Positions 50,611-58,438 of a stretch of 64,000 bases of DNA are shown one piece after another (the first letter of the stretch is position 1; the number at the start of each line of letters is the position of its first letter). Location: NCBI GenBank assembly GCA_945903265.1, contig CAMDNQ010000004.1, positions 62,001-126,000 of the forward strand, given 5' to 3'. The position numbers and the translations under genes were made by a program. The stretch is from Candidatus Sulfopaludibacter sp. SbA3 (GTDB lineage: Bacteria > Acidobacteriota > Vicinamibacteria > Vicinamibacterales > UBA2999). A model generated the notes under the pieces. That model was given only the letters and a program-made list of their open reading frames with translations, ran no database searches and was not told where the DNA came from.

Positions 50611-52072
50611 CGCCTCCGAGCACGCCTCGCAGAATCTGCCGGCCAAGCTGGCTGCCCACCGTTCGGGCAGTCTGCTTGGCCAGCGTCTCCACCATTCCCT
50701 GACGCCGCGTCGTCCCCCAGAGCCACTCATGAACGGCACCCTTGCTCGCGGGCGCCGGCGCCGATGGGGCCGCCGGCGGCTGCTGCCCGGCAACCTTTCG
50801 CGTGAGCAGTTCGTAGGCCGATTCACGATTGACTGGTGTGTCGTACCGCGTGCCGAGCGGGCTCCGTGCGCGCACGGCCGCCCGCTCCTCGGCCGTCAGC
50901 GTGCCGATGCGGCTTCGTGGCGGCGCCATCAGCGTCCGTTCGACGGGCATCGGTATCGCGCCCTCCTGGAGGGTCGAAACCAGCGCTTCCCCGATCTCGA
51001 GGGTCCCGATGACGGACGCGACATCGATCGCGGGATTCGGCACGAACGTTTCGGCGGCGGTGCGCACGGCTTTCTGATCGCGGGGCGTATGCGCGCGCAG
51101 GGCGTGCTGAATCCGGTTGCCCAGCTGTCCCAGGACGGCGTCCGGCACGTCGTCGGGAAACTGCGAACAGAAGTAGATCCCAACCCCCTTCGATCGAATC
51201 AGCCGGACGACCTGATCGGTGCGCTGGAGCAGGCCCGCCGGCATCCCGTCGAAGAGGAGATGCGCCTCGTCGAAGATGAACACCAGCCGCGGCTTCGCCG
51301 AGTCGCCCGCCTCGGGCAACTGCTCGTCCAGCTCGGACAGCAGCCACAGAAGCACGCTCGAATAGAGGCGCGGCCGCTGCACGAGCTGATCGGCGGCCAG
51401 GATGCCGATGATGCCGCGGCCGGTGAGATCGGTGCGGAGCAGGTCCGTGATGTCGAGGCCTGGTTCGCCGAAGAACCGGTCACCCCCGTCGCGATCGAGG
51501 GCGAGGAGCGCGCGCTGCACGGCGGCGATCGAGGAACTGCTCACCAGCCCGTAGTGGGTTGAGACGTCCTTCCGGTTGTCGGCGATGAATGTGAGGACCG
51601 CCCGCAGGTCGTCGAGGTCGAGCAGCAGCAGCCCGCGATCGTCTGCCATCGCGAACGCAATTTCGAGCATGCCCGTCTGCGTGTCGTTCAGGTCCAGCAT
51701 GCGGCCGAGCAGCATGGGCCCGACCTCGCTCACTGTCGCGCGCAGCGGATGGCCGGACGTGCCGTACACGTCCCAGAACACGACCGGGCTCGCTTCGGGC
51801 CGGTAGTCGGTCAGGCCGATTCGCTCCACGCGGCGGCGGATGGCGTCGTCGGCTGCCGCCGGCATCGCCAGTCCCGCGACGTCGCCTTTGACGTCTGCCA
51901 TGAAGACAGGGACGCCGATGCGAGAAAAACCTTCGGCCACGACCATCAGCGAGACGGTCTTGCCGGTGCCGGTTGCCCCCGCGGTCAGTCCGTGGCGGTT
52001 ACCGTAGCGTGCACGAAGGTAAACGGGGTCGGTTCCCTTGCCGAGGTAGATGTCGGAGGCGGAATCGGGCAT
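50597..52072 (-). CDS. HerA-like DUF853 ATPase
   Basis: The 491-residue protein matches the DUF853/HerA-C group of HerA-FtsK ATPases: Walker A GATGTGKTVSLMVVAEG near residue 35, MADVKGDVAGLA, Walker B RLVFIFDEAHLLF, and VGIYFCSQFPDDVPDAVLGQLGNRIQHALRA (as blocks IYFCSQFPDDVP and LGQLGNRIQHALRA) with the arginine-finger region. Family members are hexameric DNA-translocating or helicase-type ATPases of unsettled role. No NurA nuclease is adjacent. A CATAAT element six bases before the ATG suggests leaderless expression. Confidence 0.9.
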   Translation of the reverse strand: MPDSASDIYLGKGTDPVYLRARYGNRHGLTAGATGTGKTVSLMVVAEGFSRIGVPVFMADVKGDVAGLAMPAAADDAIRRRVERIGLTDYRPEASPVVFWDVYGTSGHPLRATVSEVGPMLLGRMLDLNDTQTGMLEIAFAMADDRGLLLLDLDDLRAVLTFIADNRKDVSTHYGLVSSSSIAAVQRALLALDRDGGDRFFGEPGLDITDLLRTDLTGRGIIGILAADQLVQRPRLYSSVLLWLLSELDEQLPEAGDSAKPRLVFIFDEAHLLFDGMPAGLLQRTDQVVRLIRSKGVGIYFCSQFPDDVPDAVLGQLGNRIQHALRAHTPRDQKAVRTAAETFVPNPAIDVASVIGTLEIGEALVSTLQEGAIPMPVERTLMAPPRSRIGTLTAEERAAVRARSPLGTRYDTPVNRESAYELLTRKVAGQQPPAAPSAPAPASKGAVHEWLWGTTRRQGMVETLAKQTARTVGSQLGRQILRGVLGGVTRR

Positions 52073-52101
52073 CCCGCCATTATGGGGTCGGCGACGACGG
52101 G

Positions 52102-52470
52102 TTAGGTGCCCGGGAGCCGCTCGAAGACGACGATGCCGCTCGAGAGATGCGGCGTCGCCGTTCGCCGGGCGGCGACCCACGCATCGGCGTGGCGGTCGGC
52201 AGGCACCGGGTCGGCGGTCCACCACGTGGGTTCGGTGCGCGCGGACGCCGGCAGCGCATAACCCAGCAGGTCTTCCATCTGCTGGAACGACAGGGTCACG
52301 GCCGACGCGTAGCGGCGGTCCAGATAGGTGTGCAGCTCGACGAACTGCGCGGGGGCCGTTGGCGCCTCGCGCGTCGGCCTCTGGATCGAACTGATGGTCT
52401 TGGTGGACCTCTCCTCGTGGAGCCCCACCTGCCTGCCCCACCAAGCTGAGAGCCAACGGCGCAGCGTCAT
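52102..52470 (-). CDS. Small DUF7662-like protein
   Basis: The 122-residue protein contains LHTYLDRRYASAVTLSFQQMEDLLGYALPASARTEPTWW in segments (LDRRYASAVTLSFQQ, LLGYALPASAR, PTWW), the pattern of a short widespread domain I recall as DUF7662. Function is unknown; some relatives sit with restriction-like or DNA-binding proteins. A TAGGAT element ends six bases before its ATG, suggesting a leaderless mRNA. It is 29 bases upstream of the HerA-like gene on the same strand. Confidence 0.6.
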   Translation of the reverse strand: MTLRRWLSAWWGRQVGLHEERSTKTISSIQRPTREAPTAPAQFVELHTYLDRRYASAVTLSFQQMEDLLGYALPASARTEPTWWTADPVPADRHADAWVAARRTATPHLSSGIVVFERLPGT

Positions 52471-52543
52471 GGCGTCATCCTACCTGTAGACGGCCCACGC
52501 CCGCTGTTCCGAAGCGCACACCCCCGGCGCTCATCTGAAGCGG

Positions 52544-53566
52544 TCACTGAGGCGGCGGCGGCATCAGCTCCGCGGTGATTTCATCGCCGGCGTCCGTCGC
52601 GCACGACGGGCAGATGCTGTGACTGAACGTCGCGTCCGTCCGGGCGTCCAGATACATCTCAATCTGCTGCCAGAACCCCGCGTCGTCACGCACCTTATGG
52701 CACCAGGCGCAGATCGGGATGAAGCCGCGCAGCGTTTTCACTTCGAGAAGCGCCTGCTGCAGCTCGGCGACCAGCACCGTGTTTTCCAGCGCCACGCGCT
52801 TCCGTTCCGCCACGACACTGGCCAGCAGCAGGAGCGACGTGGCCGCAACGGCCATCGCCCCCTGCGATCGCAGCACCAGGTTCGTGACGCTGGCGTCCGG
52901 AAGGGCGAGAGGGCCGAGTCCATGCGCGGCGTGCCAGATCGCAATCACCGAGACGGTCAGAATCGTCGCCGACGTTCCGCCCGGTCCGAATCGGAACGCC
53001 GGCCAGAGGAGGAACGGCAGCACGTACGCAGGGACGCGGATGACCGGGTCGAGCGCTTCGCCGAAGATGCTGAACGTGACGACCACCGTGGCCGCAAACA
53101 CCAGGACGAACTCGAGCGTCTTCCATGACGCGAGGAGCTCGCGGATGCGCGATCGCTCGGCGATCAGCGCAATCGCCACCGGTGCGGTCGCCAGCATGCC
53201 GAGCGCATCGGCGAACGCCCACGTTCGCCACGTCACGAGGAAGGGGGCAAGTCCCGCGCTCGTCACGATCGCCGCCGCCAGCGCGCCTCCGAACACCGGT
53301 GCCACCAACGCGAACAGAATCAGGCTCGACGCGTGCGAGACCCGGTTGAACGCGAACGGGCCCTCGACTGTTCGACGGATGAGCCACGCGGCCGCCATCG
53401 CTTCGCAGAGGCCGACGAGAATCAGTCCGGCAGCGGCGACCGGGCGCCCGTGTAACGCCGCCGACAGGAACGCCGCGACACCGGCCGCAGCGAGCAGGCC
53501 CTTCCAGGCACGCCGATCGCTGACGACCAGCGCGCCGAGCAGCAGTCCTGCCGGCGGCCAGACCAC
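52544..53566 (-). CDS. MASE1-domain membrane sensor-like protein with C-terminal zinc-knuckle-type motif
   Basis: From GTG 53566 the protein has 340 residues: VWPPAGLLLGAL, a MASE1 hallmark, seven or so membrane helices, a short coiled coil (ERKRVALENTVLVAELQQAL), and a C-terminal module ICAWCHKVRDDAGFWQQIE...CPSC with two CxxC pairs. There is no kinase or cyclase domain. The same frame is open upstream to the TAA at 53666 and encodes a further hydrophobic helix (LLLFTTICFLGAELGRLV) that completes the first MASE1 helix, so the real start is probably at a non-standard codon between 53621 and 53656. Confidence 0.78.
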   Translation of the reverse strand: MVWPPAGLLLGALVVSDRRAWKGLLAAAGVAAFLSAALHGRPVAAAGLILVGLCEAMAAAWLIRRTVEGPFAFNRVSHASSLILFALVAPVFGGALAAAIVTSAGLAPFLVTWRTWAFADALGMLATAPVAIALIAERSRIRELLASWKTLEFVLVFAATVVVTFSIFGEALDPVIRVPAYVLPFLLWPAFRFGPGGTSATILTVSVIAIWHAAHGLGPLALPDASVTNLVLRSQGAMAVAATSLLLLASVVAERKRVALENTVLVAELQQALLEVKTLRGFIPICAWCHKVRDDAGFWQQIEMYLDARTDATFSHSICPSCATDAGDEITAELMPPPPQ

Positions 53567-53665
53567 TGCCAGCGACGTCCCGCCGGTCGGTACGAGGACC
53601 AGTCTCCCGAGCTCCGCGCCCAGGAAGCAGATGGTGGTGAAGAGGAGAAGTGGAATGGGTCGATC

Positions 53666-54325
53666 TTAGCAGCCGGCCAGCCTGCCGCTACCCGGTTCTC
53701 GCGGCGGCGCCGGATACCCGTGGCGGTACACCGTTTCGTAGCGGACTCTGACGCCCTCTTTGTCGAAGAACCCGAGCGACTGCTGGAACAGCGCCGGCGG
53801 CGCCGTGCTGCCGCGAACGGTGCCATCGAGGATATAGAGGCGGTAATCGTGTAAATACACGGCGACGAACGTCCGCGACTGATCGGGATTGATCAACTGC
53901 ACCCGGCGGCCCTCGACCCGGTCGGTGTCGGCATACCCGTAATAGGTGACCTTCGAGTCCTTCTGCAGGAACAATGACACGGCGTAATCAAGCGCCCCCC
54001 GGAGCTCATTGGGTGCGCGATTCAGACACGTGTCGGGATATCCCTGGCAGTTCTTCGCCTTGTCGCCATGGATCTGCTCGACCTTCGAGTAATCGACGAC
54101 GGTGACGACGTACTGGTTTTGCCCTTCGACGGCGGTATAGACCCGCGCCGGCAGCGCAAGGCCGTACTCCGAACTGTAGGCAATCTCCCGGATCGTCGGC
54201 TGCGCGGGGAAATTGACGATGAACAGATCCTGGCGGCCCGTGTATTCAATCCATCCCTGCGCCGCTGCGGGAATCGAGATGCACGCGAGTGCCGTGACGA
54301 TAGGGACGAAGATGCTGGTGCGCAT
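53666..54325 (-). CDS. Secreted protein of unknown function, paralogue B
   Basis: The 219-residue protein has a signal peptide (VTALACISIPAAAQG) and is a clear paralogue of the protein at 49927-50610 (shared VNFPA/GxP, LPARVYxAxxG, TVVDYSxxEQ and LFQQSLGxxxxxGxRxRY). Two Cys in NCQGYPDTC correspond to the pair in the paralogue. Function unknown. A perfect TATAAT lies eight bases before the ATG. Its stop TAA is directly followed, in the same frame, by the extended reading frame of the MASE1 gene. Confidence 0.8.
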   Translation of the reverse strand: MRTSIFVPIVTALACISIPAAAQGWIEYTGRQDLFIVNFPAQPTIREIAYSSEYGLALPARVYTAVEGQNQYVVTVVDYSKVEQIHGDKAKNCQGYPDTCLNRAPNELRGALDYAVSLFLQKDSKVTYYGYADTDRVEGRRVQLINPDQSRTFVAVYLHDYRLYILDGTVRGSTAPPALFQQSLGFFDKEGVRVRYETVYRHGYPAPPREPGSGRLAGC

Positions 54326-54333
54326 GGGCGCGA

Positions 54334-54339
54334 ATTATA
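54334..54339 (-). promoter_or_regulatory. TATAAT -10 element of paralogue B (leaderless)
   Basis: A consensus TATAAT on the minus strand ends eight bases before the ATG at 54325, with no room for a Shine-Dalgarno sequence. A -35 match is poor. Confidence 0.5.
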
Positions 54340-54369
54340 CGCCCATGGTCACCAGTGAAGGGGCCGGGT

Positions 54370-54456
54370 TCAGATCGTGAGGAAAAGGGCAGCGACTGAC
54401 GCTGCAATGAGCAGAAAACCGATAGGAATCCAGAGCAGTCCGAAGCTTTCGTCCAC
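54370..54456 (-). CDS. Possible 28-residue membrane miniprotein
   Basis: A GTG at 54454-54456 preceded by GGAGT at four bases opens a 28-residue peptide, (V)DESFGLLWIPIGFLLI plus AASVAALFLTI: a short acidic start and one membrane helix, ended by TGA. The layout is typical of small membrane proteins, but one example without conservation data is weak evidence. Confidence 0.35.
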   Translation of the reverse strand: MDESFGLLWIPIGFLLIAASVAALFLTI

Positions 54457-54570
54457 GTGTACTCCGAGTATTGGGGTTGATACGACGGTAGGCCTGTATT
54501 TTACCAGTCGGGGGCGCCCTGTGAAGTCCGTTGCCTGCTCTGCTGCTATTGCTTGCACTATTGCTTGAAA

Positions 54571-54658
54571 AGGTGTGCCGGGAGGCCAATTGCGCCTCCC
54601 GTCCAGTGGGATGGGATGTTTGCCGTCCCACCAGAGTGGGGGACGAGCGAGGCTACCT
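54571..54658 (+). ncRNA. Candidate riboswitch (three-way junction) in the nhaA leader
   Basis: P1 pairs AGGT (54571-54574) with ACCT (54655-54658) and GCC (54577-54579) with GGC (54651-54653). P2 is GGGAGGC (54580-54586) with GCCTCCC (54594-54600). P3 is GTGGGATGG (54606-54614) with CCGTCCCAC (54623-54631), one G-U. The single strand between P3 and P1, CAGAGTGGGGGACGAGCGA, is the sort of unpaired conserved core a ligand pocket uses. With nhaA downstream I suspect the sodium-sensing (DUF1646-motif, Na+-I) class, but I cannot check the consensus. Confidence 0.55.
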
Positions 54659-54731
54659 GTCCTAGAGCAATCGTGATGCCAGGTTGCTCCCGCCGCGCCC
54701 CTTGTGCCGCTTTGAACATCGCGCTTCCCTT

Positions 54732-54760
54732 GCTCCTCCTAGGATGTCGTCAGGGGGAGC
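54732..54760 (+). promoter_or_regulatory. Hairpin sequestering the nhaA ribosome-binding site
   Basis: GCTCCTCCT (54732-54740) pairs with AGGGGGAGC (54752-54760) over nine base pairs with one G-U. The right arm is the Shine-Dalgarno sequence of the GTG at 54764. Folding would block translation, giving the candidate riboswitch upstream an expression platform. Another possible stem, GAGCAA/TTGCTC (54665-54689), lies between. Confidence 0.5.
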
Positions 54761-54763
54761 CTC

Positions 54764-55978
54764 GTGAACAGCGTCCAGGAAACGAAAGAGCCCAGCCGCC
54801 GCAACCTGCCGCGGCTGTCTAAATTCATCGTCGAGTACCTGCTCGTACTGCCCCTCGGCGCCCTGATTGCGCTCGTGTGGGTGAACACATCGCCCGCGAG
54901 CTACTTCCGGACCACATTGCCGATGGCGTTTGTCGTGAACGACATCGCCATGGTCGCGTTCTTCGGAATGGTCATGAAGGAAGTCGTCGAAGCCACGGCG
55001 CCGGACGGCGTGCTGCACTCGTGGCGGCGTGTCCTGATGCCGGTCCTGGCGTCAATCGGTGCGGTCGCCGCGGCCGCGGTGATCTATACGATGTTCGAGG
55101 GCCGCGTCGACGAGCCGATGCTCGTGTCCGCGTGGCCCGTGACATTCGCCACCGACCTCGCGGTCAGCTATCTCGTGGCACGCGTGATCTTTCACCGGCA
55201 TCCGGCCATTCCGTTTCTGCTGCTGATGGGGATCACGGCCAACGCCGCGGCGCTGATGATGCTGCCACTCGTTCAGCCGATGGGGGATCTGGACCCGGGT
55301 AAAGGCCTGCCCCTCATGGCTGCAGCGATCGGACTCGCGCTTGTTCTGCGACGATCGCGCGTGCGCAGTATGTGGCCCTACGTCCTCGGGAGCGGTTCGC
55401 TCTCCTGGGCGGCGCTGTACTGGGGTGGACTCGGTCCGGCGCTCGCGCTCGTGCCGGTCCTGCCGTTCCTGCCCCACGCCGCACGGGACCCCGGGTTCTT
55501 CGTCGACGCTCGTCCAGGAGCGGGCGACGCTCTGAGCCGGTTCGAGATCTGGGCGAAGTACCCCGCGCAGGTGGCGCTCTTCTTCTTCGCGCTCGTGAAT
55601 GCCGGGGTTCCATTCGGCTCGCTCGAGCTCGGGAGCGTCGGCGTCGCTGTCGCGGCGATCATCGGCAGGCCACTCGGGACTCTTGCAGCCGCCGGCGTGG
55701 CCGTCGCAGCAGGTCTATACCTGCCGAAGGGCGTCGGCTGGCGGGAGCTCATCGTCGTCGGGCTGGCAACGGCGATCGGCTTCAGCGTGGGGTTGTACTT
55801 TTCGGCCGCCGTGTTTCCGACAGGTCAACTGCGCTCCGAAACGCAGATGGGCGTGCTGCTCAGCCTGGCCGGAGCGCCAATGGCGATTCTGGCGGCGAAG
55901 CTGCTCCGGGTCGGGCGGTTTGCGCGAAAGCCCGAAGGCCACCAGGACATGCGGGATACGACGGCGAGCGCGGCGTGA
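54764..55978 (+). CDS. nhaA: NhaA-family Na+/H+ antiporter-like protein, atypical
   Basis: The 404-residue inner-membrane protein has about 11-12 helices and NhaA landmarks: VNDIAMVAFFGMVMKEV, WPVTFATDLAVSYLV (equivalent of Thr132-Asp133), FFFALVNAGVPFG and IIGRPLGTLAAAG. The pair Asp163-Asp164 that binds the ion in E. coli NhaA falls in FLLLMGITANAAALMM, where no Asp is present, and Lys300 corresponds to Arg. So coupling may differ from the classical antiporter. GTG with AGGGGGAG upstream is the start. A response regulator overlaps its stop. Confidence 0.85.
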   Translation: MNSVQETKEPSRRNLPRLSKFIVEYLLVLPLGALIALVWVNTSPASYFRTTLPMAFVVNDIAMVAFFGMVMKEVVEATAPDGVLHSWRRVLMPVLASIGAVAAAAVIYTMFEGRVDEPMLVSAWPVTFATDLAVSYLVARVIFHRHPAIPFLLLMGITANAAALMMLPLVQPMGDLDPGKGLPLMAAAIGLALVLRRSRVRSMWPYVLGSGSLSWAALYWGGLGPALALVPVLPFLPHAARDPGFFVDARPGAGDALSRFEIWAKYPAQVALFFFALVNAGVPFGSLELGSVGVAVAAIIGRPLGTLAAAGVAVAAGLYLPKGVGWRELIVVGLATAIGFSVGLYFSAAVFPTGQLRSETQMGVLLSLAGAPMAILAAKLLRVGRFARKPEGHQDMRDTTASAA

Positions 55979-56442
55979 TGGGGCTCGAGCACGCGGATCC
56001 GATCATGGGCGGGAACGGGCGGCCGAAAATCCTGCTGGTCGATGATGACGAGGTGCTTCGCGCCGTGGTGAAGGAGGCGTTAGTCTCCGGAGGGTACGAC
56101 GTCGAGTCCGTCGCCGACGGTCCGACCGCGCTTGCGGCCTATGTCCGGACTCGGCCCCACCTTGTCCTGACCGACATCCTGATGCCCGGCTGCGACGGTC
56201 TTGAGCTCATTCGCGGAATGCGCCTCCACGATCCGCAGGCGCGCATCATTGCGATGACCGGCGGCGGCACAGCAGATTCTTCGCTCTATCTGACGACGGC
56301 GGCCGAGTTCGGCGCCTTTCACGTCCTGCAGAAACCCTTCTCCACAAAGACGCTGCTCGCTGTCATCGGTGATGTCGTGGGGGTGCGGCTACCCCCCGAA
56401 TCGGCGGGTCAGTCGGTGAAGACCTCAAACCGGAAGGCGTAG
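55978..56442 (+). CDS. Single-domain response regulator
   Basis: The 154-residue protein is a stand-alone CheY-like receiver: acidic pocket ILLVDDDEVLR, phospho-acceptor Asp in PHLVLTDILMPGCDG, Thr in IIAMTGGG and Lys in VLQKPFSTKTL. No output domain follows. ATG overlaps the nhaA stop by one base (TGATG), so it shares the riboswitch-led transcript, linking ion transport with signalling. No histidine kinase is next to it. An alternative start at 56005 would remove nine residues. Confidence 0.92.
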   Translation: MGLEHADPIMGGNGRPKILLVDDDEVLRAVVKEALVSGGYDVESVADGPTALAAYVRTRPHLVLTDILMPGCDGLELIRGMRLHDPQARIIAMTGGGTADSSLYLTTAAEFGAFHVLQKPFSTKTLLAVIGDVVGVRLPPESAGQSVKTSNRKA

Positions 56443-56735
56443 CGGGAGCTGGCGGTGCCAATGACGATCTCGTCCTGGTCACGCAGCTCGCCCTGTCCGC
56501 CTTCGCGGTTCCCGCCGATCCGGCGGCCGGCCACCATCGTTCCGCACGTGCTGCGCAGGTCCACGACCGAGAAGCGCCCGTCCTCGTGCTCGATGGCGCA
56601 ATGCTCCCGCGAAATGTAGCGGGTGTGGCCGTCGGCCCGGTCCAGCAGGAAGAGCGTCGTTTCAGCCCGGACGTGGGTATCGGCAGACTCCGTCGAGCGG
56701 CGCCGGCCGATCATGGCGGGGAAGCGGGTAATCAC
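56409..56735 (-). CDS. FHA-domain protein
   Basis: The 108-residue frame from GTG 56735 holds a forkhead-associated domain: FPAMIGRRRST (Gly-Arg), YISREHCAIE (Ser-x-x-His), VVDLRSTCGTMV (replacing the Asn-Gly) and DQDEIVIG. FHA domains bind phosphothreonine peptides. The first strand of the domain appears to lie upstream in the same frame (VAARLVALTVEAQG), where GGGAGG at 56817-56822 precedes an ATT at 56808-56810 by six bases, so the gene may really start there. It overlaps the response-regulator gene by 34 bases, convergent. Confidence 0.82.
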   Translation of the reverse strand: MITRFPAMIGRRRSTESADTHVRAETTLFLLDRADGHTRYISREHCAIEHEDGRFSVVDLRSTCGTMVAGRRIGGNREGGQGELRDQDEIVIGTASSRYAFRFEVFTD

Positions 56736-56935
56736 CGCTGCGGAAACGCCGCCGAGCGCACCCTGCGCTTCGACGGTGAGGGCGACAAGCCGTGCGGCAA
56801 CCTGCAGAATAGGGAGCCTCCCGAAAATGTTTTGTCGAGAGTATGGGTACGAATTTCGTGATCGTCCAGTGGGAAATCCGGACGGCCATCACGAGACCTG
56901 ACGCGAGTGATCACGAACGGACTCTGTGATCGTTT

Positions 56936-58393
56936 TCAGTTCCGCCGGCGTCCCGGAATATCGAGATCACCGCCCACATCCACCGTCGCCTCCGGCCGCA
57001 CGCGGATCACGCCGATGTTGTTCTCGATGCTGATCTGCGTGCCGAACGGCTCCGAGTACTTCTGAATGAGTCCCAGGATCTCCCGCGCCTTTTCGGGGGT
57101 CGGCGTCATCGGCACGTTCTCGCGTGACCATGGTCTCGCGTTGAGACCGATATCCACCGGGTAGATCCGGATTTCCACGAGCGTCCCGTCCTGGTAGGTC
57201 GTGTGCGCCAGGTAGGCGATCGAGTTGCTCTCGTGACTGAAATATCCGGCGCGCTGCCGCTCGGTGGTTTCAGTGCGCGTCATTCCGTGCGGCTCGACCG
57301 GCGAATCGAGACCCGTCACGTTCCCGATGTCGATGCCGATGTTCCCCTGGTTATAGAAAATGGGGCGGCCCTTGTAGATCTCAATCCCCTGCACCGTGTG
57401 CACGCCTGAACCCACGTACATGTCGAGACCGTTGTCGATCAGCTTATGGAGAAACGGCCGCAGATAGTCCGCCGGATAGTTGCTGTACGAGTACGCCTGG
57501 AACAGCGAGCGATTGAGATGGTCGTGCATATGGAAGATGACGAAGTCCGAGAGCTCCTTCGCGTTGCGGATGGAGAGTACGAGCGCCTGCTCGTCGCCCC
57601 GGTTCACTTCATGGCGAAGCTCGCCGGGCTTCTCGGCCACCATGTAGTTCTGCCCGAGCCAACTGAGGCGGCCGGCGGGCTGGTTGGGCGGCATCTCGGT
57701 CGGGACCAGGACGTCCGCCTCGGTCCGGCGCGCGAGGATCGAGGCCTCCATCGCCTTGAGTTGATTGAATTGTTCCTGTGTGACCGTGTTCCAGATCGTC
57801 ACGCCAAGCGGACTCACGCCCTGCGCGGTGTTCGTCGCGCGAGGGCCACACAGGTTGTCGCCCGGGCATGCGTGGAGAAATGTCACCAGCCCTTCAGGCA
57901 CTTCCTGAAACGCCGGCCGGCGCGCCGTCGCGAGGTTGGGGCCCGCACCGGCGATCTTGATGCCGAACTTGTTCAGCGCTTCGGTGGCGGTCTGCAGCAC
58001 AGGTCCGCCGCCGAACTCGCCGGGCGCCAGGAAGTCGAACCCGAGATCCGCCATCGCGCGGGCCGTCAGGTCGGCGTCGAACCCGACGCCCCCTTCGAGG
58101 TTGCCGACCGTGATGTCTGCGTTGCGCAGCAGATCGCGGAGCTCGGCGCTCATCCGCTTCGCGACCGGACTTCTCCAGTACATGTCGGCAACCGACGCCA
58201 CAGTAAAGGTACCGGTCGTCTTGTTCTGGAGTTCCTCGCGCAGGTCACGAGGCGCGAACTCGGGGCCGGGAACGGGACGGTACGGTGGGCCCGCCGGATA
58301 GACCGGATTCTGGGCAACGGCAACTGGAACGAGAAGAGCGGCGTGAACGAACCAGACAACGGCTGCGGCTCGCGAAAAGCGTCGGATTCTCAT
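56936..58393 (-). CDS. Secreted CapA-family (poly-gamma-glutamate synthesis-like) protein
   Basis: The 485-residue protein has a signal peptide (VVWFVHAALLVPVAVAQ) and a CapA-like calcineurin fold: VASVADMYWRSPVAKRM (first metal loop), ADITVGNLEGGVGFD, GFDFLAPGEFGGGP, DFVIFHMHDHLNRSLF (HxH ligands), DMYVGSGVHTVQGIEIYKGRPIFYNQGN (in blocks VGSGVHTVQG and RPIFYNQGN). Members include CapA/PgsA but many have no capsule role. No capB or capC is nearby. Promoter element TATAAT lies 11 bases before the ATG. Confidence 0.88.
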   Translation of the reverse strand: MRIRRFSRAAAVVWFVHAALLVPVAVAQNPVYPAGPPYRPVPGPEFAPRDLREELQNKTTGTFTVASVADMYWRSPVAKRMSAELRDLLRNADITVGNLEGGVGFDADLTARAMADLGFDFLAPGEFGGGPVLQTATEALNKFGIKIAGAGPNLATARRPAFQEVPEGLVTFLHACPGDNLCGPRATNTAQGVSPLGVTIWNTVTQEQFNQLKAMEASILARRTEADVLVPTEMPPNQPAGRLSWLGQNYMVAEKPGELRHEVNRGDEQALVLSIRNAKELSDFVIFHMHDHLNRSLFQAYSYSNYPADYLRPFLHKLIDNGLDMYVGSGVHTVQGIEIYKGRPIFYNQGNIGIDIGNVTGLDSPVEPHGMTRTETTERQRAGYFSHESNSIAYLAHTTYQDGTLVEIRIYPVDIGLNARPWSRENVPMTPTPEKAREILGLIQKYSEPFGTQISIENNIGVIRVRPEATVDVGGDLDIPGRRRN

Positions 58394-58404
58394 AGCCGCC
58401 GCGA

Positions 58405-58410
58405 ATTATA
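58405..58410 (-). promoter_or_regulatory. TATAAT -10 element of the CapA-like gene
   Basis: A consensus TATAAT on the minus strand ends 11 bases before ATG 58393, giving a leader of only about four or five bases. There is no good -35. Confidence 0.5.
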
Positions 58411-58438
58411 GGCTTAGAAACGCTGGCATGGCCGGATG

